From Rhodobiaceae bacterium (GTDB lineage: Bacteria > Pseudomonadota > Alphaproteobacteria > Rhizobiales > Tepidamorphaceae), in assembly GCA_020637895.1 (NCBI GenBank), contig JACKJP010000005.1:219739-283738 (forward strand): a DNA stretch of 64,000 nucleotides. Direction: 5' to 3'. The notes beneath the pieces were generated by a model. The model saw only the letters and a list, made by a program, of their open reading frames with translations, was not told the DNA's origin and did no database searches. A program made the translations under genes and the position numbers. Position 1 is the first letter of the stretch, and each line of letters begins with the position of its first letter. This document shows positions 42,959 to 51,895 of the stretch, piece after piece.

Positions 42959-44242
42959 ATGACTTCATCAGACCAAGGGGCAGCAACGCCGCGTGGTGAA
43001 GAGCCCATTTCTGCGCTTGACGGAATTCGCGTGCTCGATTTCACGCGCCACATTTCAGGACCCTGTGCTACCCAGGTGCTGGCGGACTTTGGGGCTGACG
43101 TCATCAAGGTCGAGGGGACGCCTCATGGTGACGGCATTCGGCGGACCGGTACGGTATTTCGCGGGGGCGAAAGCGGGCTATTTCTCGTCGCAAATCACGG
43201 AAAGCGGAGTGTCGCACTTGATCTGCGCAATCCGAAGGTAAAGGCGGTCCTTGATCGGATGGTCAAGGAAAGCGATGTCCTCATCGAGAATTTTCGACCC
43301 GGTGTCGCCGACGCTCTCGGCCTTTCATATGAATACTGCCGCGCCCTGAACCCTCGCCTGATCTACGTGTCTATATCGGCATTCGGACAGACTGGTCCCT
43401 TGGCCAAACTGCCAGGCACCGATCCAGTGGTGCAGGCGATGTCTGGCATCATGTCGGTCACAGGTGAAGCCGGCGCGGGCCCCGTCCTCGTTGGCGTGCC
43501 TATCGCCGACTACAGCGCTGCGATGGTCGGTGTCCAGGCAGTACTGATGGCGCTCGTCGCCCGCAGTCGCACAGGCCGCGGTCAGAAGGTCGAGCTCTCG
43601 ATGCTCGCCGCACTCGTACACTCGTGGACCACTCGCCTCGCCTCTTACTGGGATGACGGGAAGAACCCGACGGCCAACGGCGGTGCCCACAGCGTCGTGG
43701 TCCCCTACCAGGCGTATCGGACCGCGACTGGCTACGCGGTCGCCGGCGTCTGGGGTGCCGGTGAGGCATGGCATAATTTCTGCCGGGCCATCGAGCGAAC
43801 GGATCTGATCGATGATCCGCGCTTCAGTGACAATCCTAAAAGGGTCAAGAACGTAGACCAGTTGAATGCCATCCTGGAGCCAATATTCCTTTCCCGCACG
43901 ACCGAAGATTGGGCGAAGAGGTTCGCCCGCGAGAAGGCTCTCTTCGGGCCGGTTCACAAATTCTCAGAAGTGGTCAATCACCCGCAGACCGAAAAGCTTA
44001 ACCTGTTCACCGAAATCGAACACCCTACGCTGGGTGCGATCCCACAGCTCGGCCCGGCGTTCTCCTTGTCGGAAACACCCGGAAAGATACATCGCCCTCC
44101 CCCGCTGCTCGGCGAGCATACGAGAGCAGTGCTGCTTGAGATGGGTTGGAGCGAGAAAGAGGTGGCGATTTTTCTGTCAGAAGGTGTGGCGGTTGAATAC
44201 CCAGGAGAAACCGATGTCTCAAAGCAGGTTACGTCTGCTTGA
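42959..44242 (+). CDS. CaiB/BaiF family III CoA-transferase
   Basis: A 427-residue CoA-transferase. It has IRVLDFTRHISGPCATQVLADFGADVIKVEGT, SISAFGQTGPLAKLPGTDPVVQAMSG, and VPIADYSAAMVG, in which the Asp near residue 184 is the expected anhydride-forming residue. It moves CoA between acids, probably activating a pathway acid at the expense of succinyl- or another acyl-CoA. GGGAGG precedes the ATG. It is divergent from the CaiB-family gene at 42608 with two operators between them, and is followed by SDR, GntR, SDR and LLM genes on the same strand. Confidence 0.9.
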   Translation: MTSSDQGAATPRGEEPISALDGIRVLDFTRHISGPCATQVLADFGADVIKVEGTPHGDGIRRTGTVFRGGESGLFLVANHGKRSVALDLRNPKVKAVLDRMVKESDVLIENFRPGVADALGLSYEYCRALNPRLIYVSISAFGQTGPLAKLPGTDPVVQAMSGIMSVTGEAGAGPVLVGVPIADYSAAMVGVQAVLMALVARSRTGRGQKVELSMLAALVHSWTTRLASYWDDGKNPTANGGAHSVVVPYQAYRTATGYAVAGVWGAGEAWHNFCRAIERTDLIDDPRFSDNPKRVKNVDQLNAILEPIFLSRTTEDWAKRFAREKALFGPVHKFSEVVNHPQTEKLNLFTEIEHPTLGAIPQLGPAFSLSETPGKIHRPPPLLGEHTRAVLLEMGWSEKEVAIFLSEGVAVEYPGETDVSKQVTSA

Positions 44243-44269
44243 ATTGCCAAGTCTCAAGGAATTCGTTCA

Positions 44270-45031
44270 ATGGAAACCGGCCTATCGGGAAAGACTGTTC
44301 TGATCACCGGCGCAACAGGCGGGATCGGTCTTGCCTGCGCTGAAGCCTTCGCCCGTGAGCGGGCAAATATTGTCCTGTTCTCTCGGACTGTGGAGACGCT
44401 GAAAGCTGCAGAAAGAGACATCCGAAAAAAGCATGGCGTCGAAACGCTGGCCGTCGCCGGGGACATGACCGTACCTGCGGATTCAGAGCGACTAGCGAGG
44501 CAAGTAGGATCGCGTTTTGGCGGCGCGGACGTGCTTGTCTTAAACACCGGTCGTCCGCCGTTGAACCTTCGCGACGTAATCGACGAAACCGACCCAAGTC
44601 GTTGGGATGACGCTCATGCTGTTCAATTGCGCGGCGCGGTATCGATCGCTACAGAATTCGTTCCTGGCATGGTTGCGCGAAGTTGGGGCCGCGTAGTCGG
44701 CATAACTTCGGCATCTGTCAAGCACCCAATGCCTCACCATGGTTTGTCGACCATCTACAGGGCTGGCCTCGCCGCTTACCTGAAACATCTGGCTATTGAA
44801 ATCGCCGCGAGCGGGGTGACGGTAAACATGGTCGCCCCGGCATCCGTGGGTACGGAGTCCTTTCTGAAGAACTGGAATGCGGAAGAGCGGCTGAAAATGG
44901 TGCCACTCAGAAGACTTGGAACGACAGATGAGCTGGCCTCCGCCGTTCTCTATCTGGCGTCACAGAGCGCCGGCTTTATCACGGGCGTTCACCTGCCGGT
45001 CGACGGTGGAATGACGGCATCTCTGACATAG
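44270..45031 (+). CDS. SDR-family protein with non-canonical active site
   Basis: A 253-residue SDR-fold protein with an intact cofactor loop TGATGGIG and C-terminal GFITGVHLPVDGG. The usual NNAG is LNTG, and the Tyr-x-x-x-Lys centre reads IYRAGLAAY, so the Lys is replaced by Leu while Ser (TSAS) and Tyr remain. It may catalyse a different reaction or rely on another base. It starts 27 bases after the CoA-transferase stop and precedes the GntR gene, apparently in the same transcript. Confidence 0.83.
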   Translation: METGLSGKTVLITGATGGIGLACAEAFARERANIVLFSRTVETLKAAERDIRKKHGVETLAVAGDMTVPADSERLARQVGSRFGGADVLVLNTGRPPLNLRDVIDETDPSRWDDAHAVQLRGAVSIATEFVPGMVARSWGRVVGITSASVKHPMPHHGLSTIYRAGLAAYLKHLAIEIAASGVTVNMVAPASVGTESFLKNWNAEERLKMVPLRRLGTTDELASAVLYLASQSAGFITGVHLPVDGGMTASLT

Positions 45032-45138
45032 GCGGAACAACGGAACGGGATTGGGAAGCTGCGATAAACGTGAAATTCCTGCATTCAGGCGGTATCCTGA
45101 TCGCGAAACGCAATGCTCCCCAATAACGGAATGAGATC

Positions 45139-45828
45139 ATGAAAATCAGAGTGGCCACCGAAGAGATCCGCGATCGGATCATGCAGAACATCTACGAAGC
45201 CGGCTCGCATTTGCAGGAACACGAGCTTGCTGACGAATTGGGGGTGTCGCGCACACCGATCCGTTCAGCGCTGAACACCCTGCACAAGGAAGGATTGCTC
45301 AATTACTTTCCGAAGCGGGGCTACTTCGTGCGCGAAGAATCTCCAGACGAGGTCCTCCAAGCCTGGACGTTTCGTGGCGGTATGGAAGGCCTGGCCTGCA
45401 AGATTATCGCTGGCGTGGAGGCCGAGCCGTCTCTCGAGGCACGATTGAACGAATGTCTCGCGTTCGGAGATCACAGCTTGGAGCCCGACGATCTGACACT
45501 GGAAAACATCGTCAATTATCGCAAGATGAACAACGATTTCCACGGCACAATCGTCGATGCATCCGGGAACATCTTTCTCATCGAAACGATGAACCGGTTC
45601 AAGAATATCCCAGTCTACGTCCAACTGCTTGAGAAATACTATTCCGTTGAAGGCGCATCACCAAACCGCCTCTTGCCGTGGCTGCGCCGGATGCATGACG
45701 ACCACCACAGAATCGCAGACGCGATCATATGCCGGCAAGCGCAACGAGCCGAAGCGCTCATGATCGAGCATCATTATTTTGCCAGCCAATACATAACCCA
45801 ACGGATGACGCGCTCCGAGAGTGAGTAG
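45139..45828 (+). CDS. GntR-family regulator, FCD subfamily (candidate CATGTATACATG-binding regulator)
   Basis: A 229-residue regulator. Residues 5-70 form a GntR winged helix (IRDRIMQNIYEAGSHLQEHE, then LADELGVSRTPIRSALNTL and GYFVRE), with an FCD helical ligand domain after it (NNDFHGTIVDASGN, MHDDHHRIADAI with metal-ligand-like His). It is the only regulator inside the 27-51 kb block, where the palindrome CATGTATACATG recurs upstream of most units. GntR proteins bind short palindromes of this size, so I infer it represses the block until an acid or CoA-ester is present. No operator lies directly upstream of it. Confidence 0.9.
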   Translation: MKIRVATEEIRDRIMQNIYEAGSHLQEHELADELGVSRTPIRSALNTLHKEGLLNYFPKRGYFVREESPDEVLQAWTFRGGMEGLACKIIAGVEAEPSLEARLNECLAFGDHSLEPDDLTLENIVNYRKMNNDFHGTIVDASGNIFLIETMNRFKNIPVYVQLLEKYYSVEGASPNRLLPWLRRMHDDHHRIADAIICRQAQRAEALMIEHHYFASQYITQRMTRSESE

Positions 45829-45857
45829 CGTCGCCTGAACCTATTCCGGGAGCTGAA

Positions 45858-46799
45858 ATGACGTCCATCAGATTTGATAATAAGGTCGCAGTTGTCACGG
45901 GCGGCGGTCGTGGCTTGGGCCGGTCATATGCTCTTGAACTCGCACGACGGGGTGCACAGGTCGTCGTCAACGACCCAGGCGGCCTTGGTTCGAATACTGG
46001 GAGCTGGGCCGAAGCCGTCGTCGATGAAATTCAGGTCGCAGGCGGCAAAGCCGTTGCTTCACTTGATAGCGTCGCAACACCCGAAGGTGGGCGGGCGATC
46101 GCCGACGCGGCGCTCTCTGCGTTTGGCACTGTCGATATTCTCATCAACAATGCTGGCATCATTCGCTCGGCCATGTTTGAGGACATGACCGTCGCGCAGA
46201 TCAATGACGTCCTCGGTGTTCATTTGCTTGGCGCGTTTTATGTCACGCAACCACTGTGGCCAGTGCTCAAGAAAAAGCGCTACGGCCGCGTTGTGATGAC
46301 GAGTTCCGGGTCTATTTTCGGCATGCAGGCCAATGCAAACTACGTCGCCAGCAAGGCTGGATTGTTGGGCCTGACCCGTGCGTTGGCGCTGGAAGGCGCC
46401 GACTACGGCATCAAGGTCAACGCTCTGATCCCCTATGCGGTTTCGAACATCTCTGTGGACAATCCGCTGGTCGGACCGGATGTACCGGAATACCGGACCT
46501 TGCTGAACAAGATCTCCGATCGCCGCACGCCGGAATCGGTCGCTGCAATGGCGTTGCTGCTGGCAAGCAAGGCCTGTCAGTTCAACGGAGAGGCCTTCTC
46601 CATCCTCGGCGGGCGTTACGCCCGCGCATTTATCGGCGTCGGCGAAGGCTGGCTGAGCGAAGATATCAGCGTCAGCGTCGAGGATATTGACCGGCACATC
46701 GAAACGATATGCGACCCGGCCAACTATGCTTCGCCCATGTCCATGGCGGAAGAGATAGCCACCGTCGTTGATCGGCTGGCAATAGATCGCGTTGGGTAG
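45858..46799 (+). CDS. SDR, (3R)-hydroxyacyl-CoA dehydrogenase-like (MFE-2 type)
   Basis: A 313-residue SDR with TGGGRGLG, VVVNDPG, NNAG, MTSSGSIFG and NYVASK, plus a 60-residue tail after the core. This is the format of the SDRs at 14195 and 18300, which resemble the dehydrogenase domain of MFE-2/17beta-HSD4. It should oxidise a 3-hydroxyacyl-CoA. GGGAGC precedes the ATG, 29 bases after the GntR stop. No MaoC hydratase lies in this block, unlike region 1. Confidence 0.87.
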   Translation: MTSIRFDNKVAVVTGGGRGLGRSYALELARRGAQVVVNDPGGLGSNTGSWAEAVVDEIQVAGGKAVASLDSVATPEGGRAIADAALSAFGTVDILINNAGIIRSAMFEDMTVAQINDVLGVHLLGAFYVTQPLWPVLKKKRYGRVVMTSSGSIFGMQANANYVASKAGLLGLTRALALEGADYGIKVNALIPYAVSNISVDNPLVGPDVPEYRTLLNKISDRRTPESVAAMALLLASKACQFNGEAFSILGGRYARAFIGVGEGWLSEDISVSVEDIDRHIETICDPANYASPMSMAEEIATVVDRLAIDRVG

Positions 46800-46836
46800 A
46801 GCCTCCCCCCACAATTGCATTCAAAGGAGCTAGGAT

Positions 46837-47958
46837 ATGAAGGTCGGGTTTTTCACGATGCCGATCCATCCGCGAGACAAGGATTGGCGCGTCAGCCTAA
46901 GGGAAGACCGCGAAGCGTTCATTCTCGCTGACGAACTGGGCTATTGTGAAGGCTATGTCGGCGAACATGTTACCGACATCGAAGAGAACATCACCTCGTC
47001 CCTCATTTTTCTCAGTTCGCTCGTCGGCAACACCCGGCAGATCAGGCTGGGTAGCGGCACCGTAAATCTCCCCAACAGGCATCCTGCAGCGGTGGCGTGT
47101 GAGGTAGCGATGCTCGATCACATGCTCGACGGCCGCTTCATCCTGGGTGTGGGACCCGGCGGACTGATGTCGGATGCAGAGCTGTTCGGCAGCATGGATA
47201 ACGACCGAACCGAGATGTTGCGCGAGGCGATCGAGTTCATCATCGCGCTTTGGAGCAAGCAACCACCTTACGAACTCACCGGAAAATACTGGAATTTGTC
47301 GACCGCCAGAACGCAGCTTCCCGAGGCTGGTCTTGGGGCCGTGCCGCTACCGTTCCAAAGGCCTCATCCCCCGATCGCCCTGACGGTGGCATCGCCGTTT
47401 TCCGGCAGCGCCCTGTTTGCGGGGCAGCGCGGCTGGGGCGCGATTTCGGCAAACTTCCTCCTTCCCAAATGGGTCCGGAGCCATTGGACCAAATACCTGG
47501 AGGGTGCCGAAAAGAGCGGCCTGAAGCCCGATATCGAGAATTGGCGCGTCGCCAAATCGGTCTTCGTCGCGGAGGACGAGCAGAAGGCGCGTGAGTACGC
47601 TACATCGAAATCGGGGCCCTATTATCACTACTATGATGCCATCCGTTCCAAGCTGGCACGGCGAAAGGGCGGCCTCAACGTCTTCAAGGACGATCCGGGC
47701 GTACCTGACGAGGCGATCACGCCGGAGTATCTCTGCGAGAAGCTTGTGATCTACGGTTCGCCGTCGAAAGTAGTGGATGATCTGCTGCAATTTCGCGAAA
47801 CGGTTGGAGCGTTCGGTACGCTGTTGAACGTGGGTGCGGATTGGCTCGACCGAGATTTGTCGCGACGCTCGATGATATTGCTTGCCGAAGCGGTTCAACC
47901 GCGTGTGCAGGAGGCCGTTGAACGCTCCGATGGCAACACGCCGGCGCAAAGCGCCTGA
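46837..47958 (+). CDS. Luciferase-like (LLM) flavin-dependent monooxygenase
   Basis: A 373-residue LLM-fold enzyme beginning KVGFFTMPIHPRDKDWRVS. It contains YCEGYVGEHVTDIEENITSS, RQIRLGSGTVNLPNRHP and DGRFILGVGPGGLMSD. The opening resembles limonene 1,2-monooxygenase-like and FMN-dependent alkanal monooxygenase proteins. It needs reduced flavin from a separate reductase; the gene for one starts 240 bases later. AAAGGAG precedes the ATG. With the LLM at 36836 it gives two distinct flavin monooxygenases in the block, either of which could be a type II Baeyer-Villiger enzyme. Confidence 0.9.
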   Translation: MKVGFFTMPIHPRDKDWRVSLREDREAFILADELGYCEGYVGEHVTDIEENITSSLIFLSSLVGNTRQIRLGSGTVNLPNRHPAAVACEVAMLDHMLDGRFILGVGPGGLMSDAELFGSMDNDRTEMLREAIEFIIALWSKQPPYELTGKYWNLSTARTQLPEAGLGAVPLPFQRPHPPIALTVASPFSGSALFAGQRGWGAISANFLLPKWVRSHWTKYLEGAEKSGLKPDIENWRVAKSVFVAEDEQKAREYATSKSGPYYHYYDAIRSKLARRKGGLNVFKDDPGVPDEAITPEYLCEKLVIYGSPSKVVDDLLQFRETVGAFGTLLNVGADWLDRDLSRRSMILLAEAVQPRVQEAVERSDGNTPAQSA

Positions 47959-47996
47959 CAGCGGAAACCGCGTGGGGATCTGCAGGGGCCTCGCCA

Positions 47997-48008
47997 TATG
48001 TATTCATG
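47997..48008. promoter_or_regulatory. imperfect CATGTATACATG-type operator
   Basis: TATGTATTCATG, one mismatch in the core, 51 bases before the better site at 48059. It may be a weak auxiliary site. Confidence 0.35.
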
Positions 48009-48058
48009 AATTGGCTTCTCTGGCAAATCATTGCGAAATTGAGCGTCATTTTGATATT

Positions 48059-48070
48059 CATGTATACATC
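48059..48070. promoter_or_regulatory. CATGTATACATG-type operator
   Basis: CATGTATACATC, 130 bases upstream of the flavin reductase start (48200). Confidence 0.7.
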
Positions 48071-48199
48071 ATTGACATGCAAAAGTACGGTAAAGTATCG
48101 TCGGTGAAAACGACATGAGACGGTTGCGACCCCTGACGGGGCGGCCCCACGAGAAGGGCAATGTACGGATTATCGCAATCGTTGAGGGAGAAGCGACTG

Positions 48200-49153
48200 A
48201 TGGATTCCGGTTCCAACCCGCCAAGCGGCGACCCCGTAGCAGACATCCGGGGATTCAGGGAATGTCTTGGCCAGTATGTGACAGGCGTTACCGTCATGAC
48301 AGCCGAGCACGAGGGCGCGCTTGTTGGCATGACGGTGAATTCGTTCGCGTCTCTTTCGCTCGATCCGCCCTTGATCCTGTGGTCGATCAGGAAGAACTCT
48401 ACAAGCCTGGACACGTTTCGCGCCGCGCCGAACTTTGTCGTCAATGTTCTCGCCTCGGACCAGATTGCCGTTTCCCAGCAATTCGCGGTGTCGGGGGACG
48501 TAAAATTCGACGGTATCGTCTACGAACGCGGCATCCACGGGCAGCCGCTGCTTGCGGGGAGCGCGGCGACGCTGGAATGCTCGCTGGAAGCGGAACATGA
48601 CGGCGGCGACCACTATCTGCTCGTTGGCCGCGTCAACCGATTTCGGCGCCATGACCGCCAGCCGCTCGTCTTCAAGCAGGGCCGCTATGCGGCTACGATC
48701 GAACACCCTTCGGGCGGAAACAAGCTTGGCGACAATGGAGCCTCGCCCAACTTGCCTTGGGCCGTTCTGTTTCGCCAGGCCTATGCTGATCTCAACGAGG
48801 CGATCGATGCGATGCGCAGTTCCGCCGGCCTGACCTTTAATCAGGGACGCTTGCTCAGCGCGATCCTGGAGCACCCCGGGCTGTCGGCCGAAGCGCTGGT
48901 CCCGCTTTCGCTGGTCGAATACGCGGCTGCGCAGGACGCCATATCCGCCCTGTGCGCCAAAGGTTTCATCGCGAGATCCGGCACAGGACTGAAAATTACC
49001 GCCTCCGGCGCCGAAACTTTGAATGGACTTTTGCGCAAGGTGGCCGCGATAGAAGACAGCCTTCTGGAAGGCTGCTCGAAGGAGGAGGTTCTGGTCGCGC
49101 GCAGAGTGCTGGCGAAATTGATCCGCAGCGCCGAACATCAGGTTGCAAACTAG
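48200..49153 (+). CDS. Flavin reductase fused to a MarR-like C-terminal domain
   Basis: A 317-residue two-domain protein. Residues 15-165 are a flavin reductase domain (FRECLGQYVTGVTVMTAEHE, SFASLSLDPPLILWSIRKNS, FVVNVLASDQ). Residues 185-315 look like a MarR winged-helix domain (LTFNQGRLLSAILEHPGLSAEAL, then ALCAKGFIARSG and LKITASGAE). The same architecture occurs in the C1 reductase of Acinetobacter 4-hydroxyphenylacetate hydroxylase, where the MarR-like part binds the aromatic effector and relieves autoinhibition. I infer substrate-gated supply of reduced flavin to the LLM monooxygenases. ATG 48200 follows GAGGGAG. Confidence 0.87.
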   Translation: MDSGSNPPSGDPVADIRGFRECLGQYVTGVTVMTAEHEGALVGMTVNSFASLSLDPPLILWSIRKNSTSLDTFRAAPNFVVNVLASDQIAVSQQFAVSGDVKFDGIVYERGIHGQPLLAGSAATLECSLEAEHDGGDHYLLVGRVNRFRRHDRQPLVFKQGRYAATIEHPSGGNKLGDNGASPNLPWAVLFRQAYADLNEAIDAMRSSAGLTFNQGRLLSAILEHPGLSAEALVPLSLVEYAAAQDAISALCAKGFIARSGTGLKITASGAETLNGLLRKVAAIEDSLLEGCSKEEVLVARRVLAKLIRSAEHQVAN

Positions 49154-49227
49154 ATGACGTTCTTTTCAGGTGGCGCTCGTTCACGCTGGCGAAATTCACT
49201 CAAAGCTGATCGCGGCGGCATTTGAAG

Positions 49228-50385
49228 ATGCTCGGGCCGCTTGCTGGAATACGAGTGGTGGAAATCGCCGGCCTGGTTGCGGCGCCATTTTGCGGCATGC
49301 TACTGGCAGACCTCGGAGCCGACGTCATCCGCATCGACCGGCCCAATTCGGCCAACGCCCCATCCGCCGGTCCACCGCCCGCGATCACCGGGAGAAGCCG
49401 ACGCGCAATCGAACTCGACCTGAAATCGCCAGCCGGCGTTTCGGTGCTGCTGGATTTGCTCGAACGCGGCGATGCATTCTTTGAATCTTTCAGGCCGGGC
49501 GTTGCCGAACGGCTCGGCTTTGGCCCGGATGAATGCCTGCGCCGCAACCCGCGCCTAGTCTATGGCCGACTGACAGGATGGGGACAGGACGGGCGGCTGG
49601 CACTAAATGCGGGCCATGACATCAATTACACCGCCCTGACCGGCGTACTGTCGCTTATGGGACAGCCCGGCATCACGCCTCAGCCGCCGCTCAATCTCGT
49701 CGGCGACATGGCGGGTGGTGGACTGATGCTTGCATTCGGAATCGTATCGGCGCTGCTACATGCGCAGCGCACCGGCGAAGGACAGGTCGTCGATACCGCC
49801 ATGATCGACGGCGCGGCCCTGCTCATGGCAACTGCCCGCGAATATGTCGCCGCCGGCACGCCGCCCGAACGCGGCCAAATTCCCTCCGACGGCGGGCACC
49901 CCTTCTACTCAGTCTACCGATGCGGTGATGGACGCTACATATCAATCGGCTGCATGGAGCCGCAGTTTCGCGCCGAGCTTTTTCGTTTGCTGGCGCTGGA
50001 TCCGAACGATTTCTCCGGCGCCGACGACCCCGCCCACTGGCAGGAGCTGAGAGCCAGACTTGAGCCTGTATTTGGCGCTAAAGGCCTAGAAGACTGGCGC
50101 GCGCTGATGGAAGACAACGCCCAGCTTTGCTTTGCCCCTGTACTCGATATGAACGAAGCTGCGCGACATCCCCATAATGTCGATCGGGAAGGCTATTTCG
50201 AACTCGATGGAGTGGTTCAGCCGGCACCCGCGCCCCGCTTCAGTCGCACACCCACTCCCCGACCGAAGGCAACTCGTAAACCTGATCGCGACACGCGGTT
50301 TGCCGTTCTCTCCGAATGGCTCGGCTACGGGGAGGAGGATGTCGCCGGCGCTGCGAGAAATGGCGCTTTCGGCAAGCCGGCTTAG
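49228..50385 (+). CDS. Alpha-methylacyl-CoA racemase-like protein (AMACR, CaiB superfamily)
   Basis: A 385-residue racemase with GRLTGWGQDGRLALNAGHDINY (His about 130) and PPLNLVGDMAGGG (Asp about 160). The 30-residue spacing matches the His126/Asp156 catalytic pair of mycobacterial MCR. It epimerises the 2-methyl centre of branched acyl-CoAs so that stereospecific acyl-CoA dehydrogenases or oxidases can act. Its presence points to a methyl-branched, isoprenoid-type substrate. ATG 49228 is used; TTG 49222 is two codons upstream and the ribosome site is weak. It follows the flavin reductase by 74 bases. Confidence 0.9.
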   Translation: MLGPLAGIRVVEIAGLVAAPFCGMLLADLGADVIRIDRPNSANAPSAGPPPAITGRSRRAIELDLKSPAGVSVLLDLLERGDAFFESFRPGVAERLGFGPDECLRRNPRLVYGRLTGWGQDGRLALNAGHDINYTALTGVLSLMGQPGITPQPPLNLVGDMAGGGLMLAFGIVSALLHAQRTGEGQVVDTAMIDGAALLMATAREYVAAGTPPERGQIPSDGGHPFYSVYRCGDGRYISIGCMEPQFRAELFRLLALDPNDFSGADDPAHWQELRARLEPVFGAKGLEDWRALMEDNAQLCFAPVLDMNEAARHPHNVDREGYFELDGVVQPAPAPRFSRTPTPRPKATRKPDRDTRFAVLSEWLGYGEEDVAGAARNGAFGKPA

Positions 50386-50422
50386 ACTTTCAAATACGGC
50401 AACCAGCCTGCGTTCGACCATT

Positions 50423-50434
50423 TATGTACACATA
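50423..50434. promoter_or_regulatory. CATGTATACATG-type operator, variant
   Basis: TATGTACACATA, between the racemase stop and the acyl-CoA dehydrogenase start (50703), with one central substitution. Confidence 0.45.
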
Positions 50435-50549
50435 ACAGAAGCCGTCAGAAGGTGTGAGCGGTTCAGTCCGGATGGAAATACCGATAAATGAAGATCATTT
50501 CAGCCTTTTTCTCGCAATTGTTCTTGACCGACTGATGCCGTTGCGATTG

Positions 50550-50561
50550 TAAGTATACATG
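50550..50561. promoter_or_regulatory. CATGTATACATG-type operator
   Basis: TAAGTATACATG, 142 bases upstream of the acyl-CoA dehydrogenase start; the rightmost member of the set. The remaining bases of 50386-50702 show nothing else I can assign. Confidence 0.55.
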
Positions 50562-50702
50562 AAAGTGAGCGCCGTAAGCTCATGAAGTGGTGCCGGAGAT
50601 CACCCACGGCACCGGAAAGAGACGCGGGAAACGACGAAGCGCAGTACTACGGCAAGCCGCCGCGAAAGAGCGCACAACCAAGGCCAGAGGCAGAGAAACG
50701 CC

Positions 50703-51872
50703 ATGAGATTCATACAGACCGAAGACCAGATGGCGATCCATAACGCGATCGAATCCATCATGCGGCGCTTTCCCGATGAGTACTGGATGAAGAAGGATCA
50801 GGATCACGAATTCCCTTGGGAATTTCATGAAGCGATCGCCCAGTCGGGGTTTCTCGGCACTTGCGTGCCTGAGGAATATGGCGGAGCCGGCCTTGGTCTG
50901 CGGGAAGCTGCAATCATCCTCGCCGGTGTGGCCGGCGCCAGTGGTGGCTGCCTGAACGCAACGTCGGTCTTCCAGCACAGCATCTGGGGCATGGAACCGG
51001 TAGTCAAATTCGGCAGCGACGAGATGAAGCAGAAATATCTGCCGCCGCTAATCACGGGTGAGCTGATGGTCTGTTTCGGCGTCACCGAACCAGATGCCGG
51101 CACTGACCTCACATCGCTCAAAACGACTGCTACCCGTGAGGGTGATCACTACATCATCAAAGGCAAGAAAGTCTGGACTTCCAAAGCGCAGCAATCCTCA
51201 AAGTGCCTTTTGATCACGCGCTCCACACCTCTAGAGCAGTGCCGCAAGAAAACCGACGGGATGTCGCTGTTCCTAGTCGACCTCGATCCGAAATATGTTC
51301 ATATCCGCCCGATACCAAAGATGGGTCGTAACGCCATCAGTTCCTGCGAGGTCTTTTACGACAGCCTGCCCGTCCCGGTATCTGACCGTATCGGCGAGGA
51401 GGGACGCGGCTTTCACTATCTGTTGGACGGACTGAATTCAGAGCGCATCCTGATCGCTGTTCAGGCAATCGCCATCGGCCGAGCTGCGATCCGCAAGGCC
51501 GTACAATACGCGAAGGACCGGGTCGTCTTCGGTCGCCCGATCGGTCAGAATCAGGGCGTGCAGTTTCCGCTAGCAGATTCGGTTGCTCGCCTGGATGCAG
51601 CCGAATTGATGACGCTAAAAGCTCTCGATCAGTATGATGCCGGCGAACCCTGCGGCGATACCGCCAACATGGCCAAATACCTCGCCTCAGAAGCTGCTTT
51701 CGAGGCCTGCGATCGCGCCGTCCAGACGCATGGCGGCTATGGTTACGCGTCAGAGTTCCATGTCGAGCGCTACTTTCGCGAGACCCGCATCTGGCGGTTC
51801 GCACCCATCGCGAACAATTTCATTCTTTCCTACATCGCGGAAAAAATGCTCGGACTGCCGCGATCGTACTGA
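50703..51872 (+). CDS. Acyl-CoA dehydrogenase
   Basis: A 389-residue FAD-dependent acyl-CoA dehydrogenase with CFGVTEPDAGTDLTSLKT, YIIKGKKVWTSKAQ, RVVFGRPIGQNQGVQFPLAD, and QTHGGYGYASEFHVERYFRETR, in which Glu of ASEF or VERY is the candidate base. It looks self-sufficient (homotetramer type), unlike the split pair at 4.6-6.8 kb. It sits after the racemase, which would supply the correct 2-methyl epimer, and 23 bases before an acyl-CoA synthetase. Two operators lie upstream. Confidence 0.92.
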   Translation: MRFIQTEDQMAIHNAIESIMRRFPDEYWMKKDQDHEFPWEFHEAIAQSGFLGTCVPEEYGGAGLGLREAAIILAGVAGASGGCLNATSVFQHSIWGMEPVVKFGSDEMKQKYLPPLITGELMVCFGVTEPDAGTDLTSLKTTATREGDHYIIKGKKVWTSKAQQSSKCLLITRSTPLEQCRKKTDGMSLFLVDLDPKYVHIRPIPKMGRNAISSCEVFYDSLPVPVSDRIGEEGRGFHYLLDGLNSERILIAVQAIAIGRAAIRKAVQYAKDRVVFGRPIGQNQGVQFPLADSVARLDAAELMTLKALDQYDAGEPCGDTANMAKYLASEAAFEACDRAVQTHGGYGYASEFHVERYFRETRIWRFAPIANNFILSYIAEKMLGLPRSY

Positions 51873-51895
51873 GCTGACGTGTTGGGGGAAAATCC

